Source of the DNA: Phytopseudomonas flavescens
GTDB lineage: Bacteria > Pseudomonadota > Gammaproteobacteria > Pseudomonadales > Pseudomonadaceae
Reading direction: 5' to 3'
Length of the DNA: 49,355 bases
Assembly: GCF_900100535.1 (NCBI RefSeq)
Contig: NZ_FNDG01000032.1
Coordinates: forward strand, 1 to 49,355
In this document: positions 40,932-49,104 of the stretch, piece by piece
How the letters are laid out: every line of letters begins with the position of its first letter
How positions within the stretch are numbered: the stretch's first letter is position 1
Program-made: the position numbers and the translations under genes
Notes under the pieces: model-generated
Told to the model about the DNA's origin: nothing
The model's database searches: none
What the model saw: the letters and a program-made list of their open reading frames with translations, nothing else

Positions 40932-42116
40932 ATGACCGAATCTCAAGCCACTCCCGCCGCCCCTAATTCGGGCAAGCGCAAACGCCTGCTGCTGGGCCTC
41001 GGCGTCATCGTCGTGCTGTGCAGCGTGGCGATCTTCGCCTACCACGAGCTGTACGGCCGCTTCTATGAAGAGACCGACGACGCCTATGTCGGTGGCAACC
41101 TGGTGCAGATCACCCCGCAGATCACCGGCACCGTCACGCGCATCGCCGTGGATGACGGTGACTATGTCGAAGCCGGCCAGCCGCTGGTGTGGCTGGACCC
41201 GGCCGACACCGAAGTGGCCCAGCAGAGCGCCGAGGCCAACCTGGCGCGTACGGTGCGTCAGGTGCGCGGGCTGTACAGCAACGTCGACAGCTACAAGGCC
41301 CAGGTGGCCTCGCGCAAGATCGACGTGCAGCGCGCCAAGGCCGACTATCAGCGACGCGTGACCCTGGCCAGCAAAGGCGCGATTTCCCGTGAGGAACTGG
41401 CCCACGCCCAGGACACCCTGAGCAGCGCGCAGAGTGCGCTGACCTCCGCCCAGCAGCAGTTGGACACCAACCAGGCGCTGGTCGATGACACCGTTATCGC
41501 CTCCCACCCGGACGTGAAAAGTGCCGCCGCACAGCTGCGCCAGGCCTTTCTCAACAACGCCCGCAGCACCCTGGTGGCGCCGGTCAGCGGTTACGTGGCA
41601 CGCCGTTCGGTGCAGGTCGGTAGCCGCATTCAGCCCGGTACCGCGCTGATGGCCGTGGTGCCGCTGCATGAAATCTGGATCGACGCCAACTTCAAGGAAA
41701 CCCAGCTGCGCGAGATGCGCATCGGCCAGCCGGTGACCGTCGAGGCCGATCTGTATGGCGATGAAGTGACCTATCAGGGCCACGTCGAGAGCCTCGGCGT
41801 AGGTACCGGCAGCGCCTTCTCCCTGCTGCCGGCGCAGAACGCCAGCGGCAACTGGATCAAGATCGTGCAGCGTCTGCCTGTGCGCATCCGCCTGGACGAA
41901 GAAGCGCTGCAGAGCCATCCGCTGCGTATCGGCCTGTCCACCGCGGTAACCGTGGACCTGCACGACCAGAGCGGTGCCCAGCTGTCCACCCAGATGCCGA
42001 GTGAGCCGCGCTTCAGTACCGCCGTCTACGACGCGCCGCTGGTCGAGGCCGATGCGCTGATCGAACGCATCATCCACGCCAATGGCCCGGCCCAGGCCTC
42101 CACGGCTCGGGGCTGA
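40932..42116 (+). CDS. EmrA-type membrane fusion protein
   Basis: A 394-residue HlyD/EmrA-family adaptor with one N-terminal membrane helix (LLLGLGVIVVLCSVAIFAYH). A lipoyl/biotinyl-like beta domain is formed by TDDAYVGGNLVQITPQITGT and GDYVEAGQPLVWLDP, and a long coiled-coil hairpin spans about 95-205. It then closes with APVSGYVARRSVQVGSRIQP. The EmrA mark TDDAYV is clear. It links an MFS-DHA2 pump in the inner membrane to the NodT-type channel. It is translated between the two, with 9 bp before and 1 bp after, which supports one operon under MarR control. Confidence 0.94.
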   Translation: MTESQATPAAPNSGKRKRLLLGLGVIVVLCSVAIFAYHELYGRFYEETDDAYVGGNLVQITPQITGTVTRIAVDDGDYVEAGQPLVWLDPADTEVAQQSAEANLARTVRQVRGLYSNVDSYKAQVASRKIDVQRAKADYQRRVTLASKGAISREELAHAQDTLSSAQSALTSAQQQLDTNQALVDDTVIASHPDVKSAAAQLRQAFLNNARSTLVAPVSGYVARRSVQVGSRIQPGTALMAVVPLHEIWIDANFKETQLREMRIGQPVTVEADLYGDEVTYQGHVESLGVGTGSAFSLLPAQNASGNWIKIVQRLPVRIRLDEEALQSHPLRIGLSTAVTVDLHDQSGAQLSTQMPSEPRFSTAVYDAPLVEADALIERIIHANGPAQASTARG

Positions 42117-42117
42117 C

Positions 42118-43647
42118 ATGAGCGACGCCAACTTTCGCCCGGCCAGCATGCTGCTGGCCACCATCGGCATCTCCCTGGCGACCTTCATGCAGGTGCTCGA
42201 CACCACCATCGCCAACGTCGCCTTGCCAACCATTTCCGGCAATCTGGGTGTCAGTTCGGAGCAGGGCACCTGGGTCATTACCTCGTTCGCCGTGTGCAAC
42301 GCCATCGCCTTGCCGCTGACCGGCTGGCTGGCGCGGCGCTTTGGCGAGGTGAAGCTGTTCCTCGCCGCGGTGGTGCTGTTCGTGATCACCTCGTTTCTCT
42401 GCGGCATCGCCCGTTCGATGCCCGAACTGGTGGTGTTCCGTGCCCTGCAGGGGCTGGTCGCCGGCCCGCTGTATCCCATGGCGCAAACCCTGCTATTGGC
42501 GATCTTCCCCAGCGCCAAGCGCGGCATGGCCCTGGCGCTGCTGGCGATGGTCACGGTGGTCGCACCGATCATCGGGCCGATTGCCGGCGGCTGGATCACC
42601 GACAGTTACAGCTGGCCGTGGATCTTCTTCATCAACATACCGATCGGCATTCTGGCCACCTTCGTGGTCTGGGCGCAGTTGCGCAAACGGCCGGAAACCA
42701 TCGTCCACCAGCCCATCGACTACATCGGCCTGGCGTTGCTGGTGCTGGGGGTCGGCATGCTGCAGGTGGTGCTCGACAAGGGCAATGACCTGGACTGGTT
42801 CGAGTCGACCTTCATCCAGATCGGTAGCGCCGTGTCGGTGGTCTCGCTGGTGGCGCTGGTGATCTGGGAACTGACCGATCAGCATCCGATCATCAACCTG
42901 CGCCTGTTCATGTACCGCAACTTCACTTTCGGTACCCTGGCGCTGGTGCTCGGTTACTCCGGGTTCTTCGGCATCAACCTGCTGTTGCCGCAGTGGCTGC
43001 AGACCCAGTTGGGCTACACGCCGATCTGGGCCGGGCTCGCGGCAGCGCCGATCGGCATCCTGCCGCTGTTCCTGTCGCCGCTGGTGGGCAAGTACGCGCA
43101 CAAGTTCGACCTGCGCCTGCTGGCCGGCGGATCGTTCCTGGTGATTGGCGCGTCGTGCTTCATGCGGGCCTCGTTCAACACCGAGGTGGACTATCGGCAT
43201 ATCGCCGAGGTGCAGGTGTTCATGGGCCTGGGGATCGCGCTGTTCTTCATGCCCACCACCAGCATCCTGCTCTCCAGCCTGCCGCCGAAGGACATCGCCG
43301 ACGGCTCCGGCCTGGCCACCTTCCTGCGGGTACTGGGCGGTAGCTTCGCCTCGTCGCTGACCACCTGGATCTGGCATCGCCGGGAGATCTATCACCACGC
43401 GCAACTGACCGAGCACGTCACGCCCTACGATCCGGCCACCCACCAGTATCTGGAGCAGCTCGGCGGCGCCTCGCAATCGGCCTACCTGCAGATCGACCGG
43501 GTGGTGGAGAGTCAGGCCTACATGCTCTCGACCGTGGATTACTTCACGTTGATGGGCTGGCTGTTCTTCGGCCTGATCCTGATCATCTACCTGGCCAAGC
43601 CCCCATTCTCCGCCAAGGGCGCAGCGGAGTCGGGCGGCGGGCATTGA
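42118..43647 (+). CDS. EmrB-type MFS multidrug efflux pump (DHA2 family)
   Basis: A 509-residue drug:H+ antiporter with 14 membrane helices (DHA2). The signature in helix 1 is FMQVLDTTIANVALPTI, followed by TSFAVCNAIALPLTGWLARR (motif A region), GAVA-type SFLCGIARSMPELVVFRALQ, and motif C in VVAPIIGPIAGGWITDSYSW. These mark the EmrB family, which exports uncouplers, fatty acids and antibiotics. The ATG at 42118 directly abuts the preceding stop; a longer frame to 42082 is not supported. It is the last gene of the marR-NodT-emrA-emrB unit and is convergent with the next gene, separated by 10 bp only. Confidence 0.94.
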   Translation: MSDANFRPASMLLATIGISLATFMQVLDTTIANVALPTISGNLGVSSEQGTWVITSFAVCNAIALPLTGWLARRFGEVKLFLAAVVLFVITSFLCGIARSMPELVVFRALQGLVAGPLYPMAQTLLLAIFPSAKRGMALALLAMVTVVAPIIGPIAGGWITDSYSWPWIFFINIPIGILATFVVWAQLRKRPETIVHQPIDYIGLALLVLGVGMLQVVLDKGNDLDWFESTFIQIGSAVSVVSLVALVIWELTDQHPIINLRLFMYRNFTFGTLALVLGYSGFFGINLLLPQWLQTQLGYTPIWAGLAAAPIGILPLFLSPLVGKYAHKFDLRLLAGGSFLVIGASCFMRASFNTEVDYRHIAEVQVFMGLGIALFFMPTTSILLSSLPPKDIADGSGLATFLRVLGGSFASSLTTWIWHRREIYHHAQLTEHVTPYDPATHQYLEQLGGASQSAYLQIDRVVESQAYMLSTVDYFTLMGWLFFGLILIIYLAKPPFSAKGAAESGGGH

Positions 43648-43657
43648 AGTCGAGCGA

Positions 43658-44593
43658 TCAGGCTTGTGCTTCGCTCATCCATTTCGGTTTCGGATAACGG
43701 CGTTCTGAAGTGCCGGCCTTGAGGATGGCGCCGGGCACCTCGTGGCCGATCAGCTCCGGCAGGGTGGCCGCCGCCGCCAGCAGCGCTTCGAGGTCGACGC
43801 CGGTGTTCAGGCCCATGCGCTGGAACATGTGCACCAGGTCTTCCGTGCAGATGTTGCCGCTGGCGCCCGGCGCATAGGGGCAGCCGCCGAGCCCGCCGAG
43901 GGAGGCGTCGAACCGCTCGATGCCGGCATTCAGCGCCGCCAGGGCATTGGCCAGGCCCATGCCACGGGTATTGTGGAAATGCGCGGTGAACAGCGTCTCG
44001 GGCCAGCGCCGCAGCGACTCGCGGCAGATGCGCTCGACCTGGGCGGGATCGGCCATGCCGGTGGTGTCGCAGAGGGTCACGCCCTGAACGCCAAGATCCA
44101 GCAGGCGCTGGGTCAGCTCATGGACGCGCGCCTCGGGCACCGCGCCTTCGAACGGGCAGCCGAAGGTGGTCGACAGCGACGCATTGATGAACACCCCGCT
44201 GCCGCGAGTGGCCTCGATGATCTCGCGAAACTGCGCCAGCGACTGTTCCGGCGTCATGCGCAGGTTGGCCAGGCCGTGGGTGTCGCTGGCCGACATCACC
44301 AGGTTGATCTCGTCCACCTGGCACGATAGCGCCCGCTCGCAGCCGCGCAGGTTGGGTACCAGCACGGTGTATTCCACGCCGGGGGCGCGGCTGATACCGC
44401 GCATCACCTGTTCGGCATCACGCAGATTGGGTATCGCCTTGGGCGAGGTGAACGACGTGACTTCGATCTTCGCCAGGCCGGTCTGCGACAGCTTGTCGAT
44501 CAGCGCGATCTTGTCCTCGGTCGGCACGAAGGCCGCTTCGATCTGGAAACCGTCACGGGTGGCGACGTCCTGGATATAAAGGCGTTTGGTCAT
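43658..44593 (-). CDS. HMG-CoA lyase-like enzyme
   Basis: A 311-residue HMGL-family lyase (TIM barrel, DRE-TIM metallolyase). The family start QDVATRDGFQIEAAFVPTED carries the Arg-Asp pair; HFHNTRGMGLANALAAL supplies the two His metal ligands. The loop GGLGGCPYAPGASGN with its Cys closes over the active site, then TEDLVHM follows. HMG-CoA lyase cleaves 3-hydroxy-3-methylglutaryl-CoA to acetyl-CoA and acetoacetate; close relatives cleave citramalyl-CoA to acetyl-CoA and pyruvate. The partner CoA-transferase 234 bp upstream would supply the CoA thioester. Leucine-catabolic genes (liu) are absent, so this is probably not the leucine-pathway enzyme. The start is fixed by TTRLY-type conservation after the ATG at 44593. 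Confidence 0.88.
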   Translation of the reverse strand: MTKRLYIQDVATRDGFQIEAAFVPTEDKIALIDKLSQTGLAKIEVTSFTSPKAIPNLRDAEQVMRGISRAPGVEYTVLVPNLRGCERALSCQVDEINLVMSASDTHGLANLRMTPEQSLAQFREIIEATRGSGVFINASLSTTFGCPFEGAVPEARVHELTQRLLDLGVQGVTLCDTTGMADPAQVERICRESLRRWPETLFTAHFHNTRGMGLANALAALNAGIERFDASLGGLGGCPYAPGASGNICTEDLVHMFQRMGLNTGVDLEALLAAAATLPELIGHEVPGAILKAGTSERRYPKPKWMSEAQA

Positions 44594-44632
44594 GGGCAAG
44601 TCCTGGTTGTGTCGGGCTACGGGCTGCGGCTC

Positions 44633-44760
44633 GTAGGGTGGATCGGCGCACGTAGCTGATGCTTCATCCTTCCACCACAGCGATTGCATGTAAGAGGCTG
44701 GCCAAGCTTCCTTCGCTCTGCGGCACATTTGGTGGACAAGCTCCGCGTTGCCCACCCTAC
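44633..44760. repeat. GTAGGGTGGA-type element with insertion
   Basis: Begins GTAGGGTGGATCGGCGCACG and ends GCGTTGCCCACCCTAC, 128 bp in all, with the inner copy boundary TTCCACCACAGCGATTGCAT followed by unrelated bases and GGTGGACAAGCTCCGCG. It lies between the HMGL-like gene and the CoA-transferase gene. Confidence 0.7.
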
Positions 44761-44774
44761 GCATCCGTTGTGGC

Positions 44775-44804
44775 GTAGGGTGGATGGCGTTTTATCCATC
44801 CACC
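44775..44804. repeat. GTAGGGTGGA-type hairpin, short copy
   Basis: GTAGGGTGGATGGCGTTTTA followed by TCCATCCACC. It is the same short form as at 376-405, and it lies 24 bp before the 3' end of the CoA-transferase gene, 14 bp from the larger copy at 44633-44760. Confidence 0.75.
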
Positions 44805-44827
44805 GTTACAGGGCATGTCGGGATTTC

Positions 44828-46033
44828 TCAGATGATCCCGCGCTCGCGCAGGCCCTTGACCTGCTCGTCGCTCAGGCCCAGACCGGCCAATACATCATCG
44901 GTATGTTCGCCCAGCTGCGGGCCACCTTCACCGATGCGGCCCGGGGTGCGGCTGAGTTTCGGCAGCACGCCCGGCACTTTCAGCGGGCCGGCGCTGGTGC
45001 GTACCGTCTCGATCATCTGCCGGGCCAGGTAATGGGGGTCGCTGACGATATCGGCGGCGGTGTAGGGATAGCCCGCCGGCACCCGCGCGCCCTTGAGTGC
45101 GTCGATCACCTCGTCGCGGCCGCGCTGGGCCGTCCATTCGCCAATGGCAGCGTCGATCATCTCGGCGTGCTGGCTGCGCCCGTCGTTCTGCGCCAGGCGC
45201 GGGTCGTCGGCCAGGTCAAGGCGGCCGATCAGGTTCATCAGGCGCTTGTAGATGCTGTCGCCATTGCCGGCGATCAGCACGTAGCTGCCGTCGGCGCACG
45301 GGTAGGAGTTGGAGGGGGTGATGCCGGGCAGGGCGCTGCCCGCCGGTTCACGCACGTAGCCGAAGGCGTCGTATTCGGGCACCAGACTTTCCATCATGGC
45401 GAACACCGACTCGTACAGGGCAACGTCGATCTGCTGGCCCTGGCCACTGCGGTTGCGCTCCTGCAGGGCGAGCAGTACACCGATCACCCCATACAGCGAC
45501 GACAGCGAGTCGCCGATGCTCACGCCGACCCGCACCGGCGCCTGGCCGGGGTAGCCGGACAGGTGGCGCAGGCCGCCCATGGCCTCGCCGATCACGCCGA
45601 AACCCGGCAGGTCGCGGTAGGGGCCGGTCTGCCCATAGCCGGAGATGCGCAGCATGATCAGCCGCGGGTTGATGCGTGACAGTTCGTCCCAGCCCAGGCC
45701 CCATTCCTCCAGCGTGCCGGGGCGGAAGTTCTCCACCAGGATGTCGGCTTCGGCGACCAGGCGGCGGACGATGTCCTGGCCTTCGGCTTCCTTGAGGTTG
45801 AGGGTCAGTGACTGCTTGTTGCGTGACTGCACGTGCCACCACAGCGACGTGCCGTCCTTGATCTTGCGCCATTTGCGCAGCGGGTCGCCGATACCCGGCG
45901 GTTCGATCTTGATCACCTCTGCACCGAACTCGCCGAGCAGTTTGCTGGCGAAGGGGCCGGCGATCAGCTGGCCCATTTCGATGACCTTGAGCCCGGCCAG
46001 GGCCATGGGTGTTACGGTTGAGTCGGCAGACAT
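44828..46033 (-). CDS. Family III CoA-transferase (second set)
   Basis: A 401-residue CaiB/BaiF-family CoA-transferase. The family start is LAGLKVIEMGQLIAGPFASK, then VIKIEPPGIGDPLRKWR, SLTLNLKEAEGQDIVRRL, and VSIGDSLSSLYGVIGVLLAL, with Asp175 at the catalytic-Asp place. It probably activates a dicarboxylic or hydroxy acid for the HMGL-like lyase downstream. I take the ATG at 46033 (MSADSTVTPM); one at 46006 (MALAGLKVIE) is also possible. It is divergent from the LysR at 46212 across 178 bp that hold a LysR-type site. It is not closely alike to the transferase at 35457, though of the same family. Confidence 0.9.
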   Translation of the reverse strand: MSADSTVTPMALAGLKVIEMGQLIAGPFASKLLGEFGAEVIKIEPPGIGDPLRKWRKIKDGTSLWWHVQSRNKQSLTLNLKEAEGQDIVRRLVAEADILVENFRPGTLEEWGLGWDELSRINPRLIMLRISGYGQTGPYRDLPGFGVIGEAMGGLRHLSGYPGQAPVRVGVSIGDSLSSLYGVIGVLLALQERNRSGQGQQIDVALYESVFAMMESLVPEYDAFGYVREPAGSALPGITPSNSYPCADGSYVLIAGNGDSIYKRLMNLIGRLDLADDPRLAQNDGRSQHAEMIDAAIGEWTAQRGRDEVIDALKGARVPAGYPYTAADIVSDPHYLARQMIETVRTSAGPLKVPGVLPKLSRTPGRIGEGGPQLGEHTDDVLAGLGLSDEQVKGLRERGII

Positions 46034-46126
46034 GTGCGAATTCCCGATGACTGGGGTCGATGGCGGCGAGCATCTCCCACGGCGGGCCTGGCCGCAATCA
46101 GTCAATCGCCAAGTCTGGCTTCGCCT

Positions 46127-46199
46127 CTCGCGAAGGCTTATGGTGTGGCCGCTCCTGCCCGGCGCCAGTCGCGGCGATGAGCCTTTCGCCAATCACGAA
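46127..46199. promoter_or_regulatory. LysR-type operator candidates in the CoA-transferase/LysR gap
   Basis: TTTCGCCAATCACGAA at 46184-46199 has TTCG/CGAA arms with a seven-base spacer and a CCAATCA core. The same kind of site recurs upstream of dctP (copy 2) and dctQ. A further IR, CTTCGC-CTCTC-GCGAAG, lies near 46121-46137 in the same gap. Confidence 0.5.
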
Positions 46200-46211
46200 G
46201 CGGAGCCTGCC

Positions 46212-47099
46212 ATGCGCGTGGATTTTCTGACCCTCAAGCTGTTCGTGGCCATTGCCGATGAGCGCAGCCTGACCCGGGCCGCCGAGCGCGAGCACCTGGC
46301 GCTGGCGGCGGTGAGCAAGCGCATCAGCGACCTCGAGGCGCACCTGCGCACGCCCTTGCTGTATCGCCAGCCAAAGGGCGTGGCGTTGACGCCAGCGGGC
46401 GATGCGCTGCTGCACCACGCGCGCAACCTGCTGGACAACATTCAGCACATGCAGGCCGACCTCAGCGAGTTCAGCGAAGGCATCAACGGCCATGTGCGCA
46501 TCCACGCCAACACCTCGGCGGTGATCGCCTTTCTGCCCGAGGACCTCAGCGCCTTCACCGCCCAGCACCCGCAGATTCGTATCGATCTGGAAGAGCGGGT
46601 CAGCAGCGAGATCGTCCACGCCGTGCGCGAGGGGCTGACCGATATCGGCATCTTCGCCGGCCATGTGCAGGCCGATGGCGTGCAGGTCTTTCCCTACCGC
46701 CGCGATCGGCTGGTGCTGGTGGTGCCGAACGAGCATCCCCTGGCGACCCGCGAACGGGTGACCCTGCTGGACACCGTGGGCTACGACTTCATCGGCCTGC
46801 AGAAGGAGGCGTCGCTGCATGCGCTGATCAGCGAGGCAGCGCAGCAGGTAGGCGCGCATTTGCGGGTGCGCATCCAGGTGCGCAGCTTCGAGGCGATCTG
46901 CCGGATGATCCACACCGGCATGGGCATCGGCATCCTCCCCGAGCAGGCCGTGCGCACCTATCTGCCGGGCATGGCGGTGCGTGCCGTGGAGATCGAGGAT
47001 GCCTGGGCGATCCGCGCGTTGAACATCTGCGTACGGCACTACGACAACCTGTCGCTGATCGCCCGGCAGATGGTCGATCACTTGGCTAGGGTCTGTTGA
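46212..47099 (+). CDS. LysR-type regulator (second set)
   Basis: A 295-residue LysR-family regulator, paralogous to that at 30870. The helix-turn-helix is readable as LKLFVAIADERSLTRAAERE and LALAAVSKRISDLEAHL, and the effector domain starts about residue 90 (GHVRIHANTSAVIAFLPEDL, which mirrors GHIRIFANTTAVTEFLPEIL of the other copy). It is divergent from the CoA-transferase and upstream of dctP copy 2. The C-terminus is unusual: the last four residues and the TGA are supplied by the left end of a MITE-like element (47086-47354), so the original stop was replaced. The ATG at 46212 is the start; the open frame to 45645 is a shadow of the transferase gene. Confidence 0.92.
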   Translation: MRVDFLTLKLFVAIADERSLTRAAEREHLALAAVSKRISDLEAHLRTPLLYRQPKGVALTPAGDALLHHARNLLDNIQHMQADLSEFSEGINGHVRIHANTSAVIAFLPEDLSAFTAQHPQIRIDLEERVSSEIVHAVREGLTDIGIFAGHVQADGVQVFPYRRDRLVLVVPNEHPLATRERVTLLDTVGYDFIGLQKEASLHALISEAAQQVGAHLRVRIQVRSFEAICRMIHTGMGIGILPEQAVRTYLPGMAVRAVEIEDAWAIRALNICVRHYDNLSLIARQMVDHLARVC

Positions 47100-47354
47100 C
47101 GTTTCAGCGCGAGCCGCGTTGCTGCGAGAAATCTCGCCAAGCGAGGCGGAGGACGCAGGGAATGGCATTCCCTTTTCAAGTCCTCCAACGACGCATGGCG
47201 TGATTTCCCGCGCAACCCGTAGGGCCGGGCCAGTTTTAGCGCGATGCTGCGTTTCTCGGTGGCTCATTTGGCCAGCCAAACTTCGCACCTCGTGCCTTGC
47301 CTCGCGCTAAAACTGGCTCCGGCGCGGTCGTGCTGACACGTCAATAGACCCTAG
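47086..47354. mobile_element. MITE-like element with GGGTCTGTTGACG ends
   Basis: A 269-bp non-coding element whose ends CTAGGGTCTGTTGACG and CGTCAATAGACCCTAG are inverted repeats over about 23 bp with two mismatches, each bordered by CTAG. A second internal pair, GCCAGTTTTAGCGCGA at about 47230 and TCGCGCTAAAACTGGC near 47312, is a perfect 16-bp inverted repeat. There is no transposase in it. Its left end is inside the LysR gene and provides the stop codon. Confidence 0.75.
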
Positions 47355-47360
47355 TGACCC

Positions 47361-47430
47361 TGCCTTCGGCAACCACGAAGGCAGGCTTGGCCAATCAAGA
47401 ATTTAGTCGCTCTCGGCGCTGCAGTAGAGT
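47361..47430 (+). promoter_or_regulatory. LysR operators and promoter of dctP (copy 2)
   Basis: TGCCTTCG-GCAACCA-CGAAGGCA at 47361-47383 is a perfect inverted repeat with 8-bp arms and contains T-N11-A. Next to it TTGGCCAATCAAGAATT at 47387-47403 repeats the CCAATCA core. TAGAGT at 47425-47430, 34 bases from the core, may be the -10. The layout equals that before dctQ, where TAGAGT lies 35 bases from the core. Confidence 0.6.
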
Positions 47431-47497
47431 TCGTCGCGAACAAAGGCATCCGGCAGGGCACTGACCCGCCGCACTAACAACAACAGGAGATCGCCTC

Positions 47498-48502
47498 ATG
47501 TCCCGCTTACTCTCGCGCAGCTTGTCCTGCGTGCTGCTTTCCACCGCCATGGCCTTCGGCGGCGCCGCGCAGGCCGAAGAAATCGTCATCAAGTTCGCCC
47601 ACGTCGCCTCCGACCAGACGCCCAAGGGGCAGGGCGCGCGCATGCTGCAGAAACTGGTGAAGGAACGCTTGGCGGGCAAGGCGCGCGTGGAGGTGTACCC
47701 GAACTCTTCGCTGTTCGGCGATGGCAAGGAGATGGAGGCGCTGTTGCTCGGCGACGTGCAACTGCTGGCGCCTGCACCGGTGAAGCTGGAGAAGTATCAG
47801 CCACGGGTGCAGATCTTCGATCTGATGTTCCTGTTCGACAACGCTGCGGCGTCACAGCGTTTCGAGCAGTCGGCCAAGGGCCAGGAGCTGCTGCACAGCC
47901 TGGAGAACAACGGCATTCTCGGCCTGGCCTACTGGCTCAACGGCATGCGCCAGTTCACCGCCAACAAACCATTGCACGTGCCGAGCGATGCCCGGGGCAT
48001 GAAATTCCGCGTGCAGCCTTCGGACCTGCAGGCCGCGCAGATCAGCGCACTGCGTGCGGTGCCGCGCAAGATGGCCTTCGCGGAGATCTATCAGGGCCTG
48101 CAGACCGGGGTGATCAACGCCTCCGACAATCCCTGGTCGAACATCTACAGCCAGCGCCATTATGAAGTGCAGCAGTACATGATCGAATCCAACCATGCCG
48201 TCGGCAACTACATGCTGATCACCAATGCGGCATTCTGGAACGGCCTGCCAGAGGACGTGCGTGGCGAGCTGAGCAGCATCATCGATGAGGTCACTGCCGA
48301 AGTGAATCGCCAGGCGCTGGCGCTCAACGAAAAGGACAAGGAGCAGATCCTCGCCAGCGGCAAGCATGAGCTGATCACCCTCAGCGACGAGGAGCGGGCA
48401 CAGTGGCGCGATATCATGCGACCGATCTGGAAGCAATACGAAGGCAGGATCGGCAGTGACCTGATCGAAGCGGCCCAGGCCGCCAACGCTGCTGGCCAGT
48501 AA
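47498..48502 (+). CDS. dctP: TRAP transporter substrate-binding protein DctP (copy 2)
   Basis: A 334-residue periplasmic TRAP binding protein. The signal peptide ends at GAAQA (about residue 26); the mature protein opens IVIKFAHVASDQTPKGQGAR and goes on with VEVYPNSSLFGDGKEMEALL, MKFRVQPSD with the substrate Arg, AEIYQGLQTGVIN and NHAVGNYMLITN. It is clearly the paralogue of the protein at 37767, with long identical blocks and no gaps of note. The two differ in the binding-site loops (AYWLNGMRQFTANK against AYWHNGLKQLSSNK), so the substrates may be similar but not the same. It is followed by a VOC gene and dctQ, in the same direction. Confidence 0.94.
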   Translation: MSRLLSRSLSCVLLSTAMAFGGAAQAEEIVIKFAHVASDQTPKGQGARMLQKLVKERLAGKARVEVYPNSSLFGDGKEMEALLLGDVQLLAPAPVKLEKYQPRVQIFDLMFLFDNAAASQRFEQSAKGQELLHSLENNGILGLAYWLNGMRQFTANKPLHVPSDARGMKFRVQPSDLQAAQISALRAVPRKMAFAEIYQGLQTGVINASDNPWSNIYSQRHYEVQQYMIESNHAVGNYMLITNAAFWNGLPEDVRGELSSIIDEVTAEVNRQALALNEKDKEQILASGKHELITLSDEERAQWRDIMRPIWKQYEGRIGSDLIEAAQAANAAGQ

Positions 48503-48524
48503 TCCAGAGAACACGGAGACCGCC

Positions 48525-48902
48525 ATGCTCGATCACCTGGATCATCTGGTGCTGACCGCGGCCGATGCTGACGCGACCACGCACTTCTACGTCGAGGTGC
48601 TGGGCATGCGCCTGGAGACCTTCGGCAATGGCCGCCAGGCGTTCTGCTTCGGCAACCAGAAGATCAACCTGCACGTGCGTGGTAAGGAGTTCGAGCCCAA
48701 GGCTCACCTGCCGGTGCCGGGTGCGCTGGATCTGTGCTTCATCGCCAGTCAGCCCTTGGAGGAGGTGATCGCGCACCTGCAGCGGGTCGGCTGGCCGATC
48801 ATCGAAGGGCCGGTGATGCGCACCGGCGCCACGGGGCCGATCCGCTCGGTGTACCTGCGCGACCCCGACCTGAACCTGATCGAAATATCCGAACCGGCCT
48901 GA
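48525..48902 (+). CDS. VOC/glyoxalase-like protein
   Basis: A 125-residue vicinal-oxygen-chelate protein with two beta-alpha-beta-beta-beta modules: LDHLDHLVLTAADADATTHF with YVEVLGMRLETFG, and LDLCFIASQPLEEVIAHL with SVYLRDPDLNLIEISEP. His7 and a Glu in the final LIEISE strand match the usual metal-ligand sites. The reaction may be isomerisation, epimerisation or lactoyl-type lyase action; P. aeruginosa PA0880 is a similar short VOC protein within its itaconate locus, from memory. Here the gene lies between dctP copy 2 and dctQ. The ATG is preceded by ACGGAGACC. Confidence 0.85.
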   Translation: MLDHLDHLVLTAADADATTHFYVEVLGMRLETFGNGRQAFCFGNQKINLHVRGKEFEPKAHLPVPGALDLCFIASQPLEEVIAHLQRVGWPIIEGPVMRTGATGPIRSVYLRDPDLNLIEISEPA

Positions 48903-48935
48903 GCCCCGAAAGGCCGTTACAAGGCGATAGCAGCC

Positions 48936-49025
48936 GTAGGGTGGATCGGGGCGCGTAGCTGACGCTCTTTTCATCCACCATCGCGATCGCAGAGCGGTGG
49001 ACGGATGAAGCGTCGTCCACCCTAC
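48936..49025. repeat. GTAGGGTGGA-type hairpin element
   Basis: A 90-bp copy from GTAGGGTGGATCGGGGCGCG to CGTCCACCCTAC. Apart from the segment CGGGGCGCGTAGC it equals the reverse strand of the copy at 7532-7607. It lies 34 bp after the VOC gene and 170 bp before dctQ. Confidence 0.85.
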
Positions 49026-49104
49026 GAATGTCCGCTAGCGCCTTTAACTTGGAGCTTGCCGCTTGAAGCTGCCCCTGCACTATTCGCCCACGCCGAAGGC
49101 CGCG

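Noticed and set aside
40902..42599. A 565-codon frame opposite emrA/emrB
   Set aside because: Shadow, crosses the junction of two genuine genes and lacks any motif.
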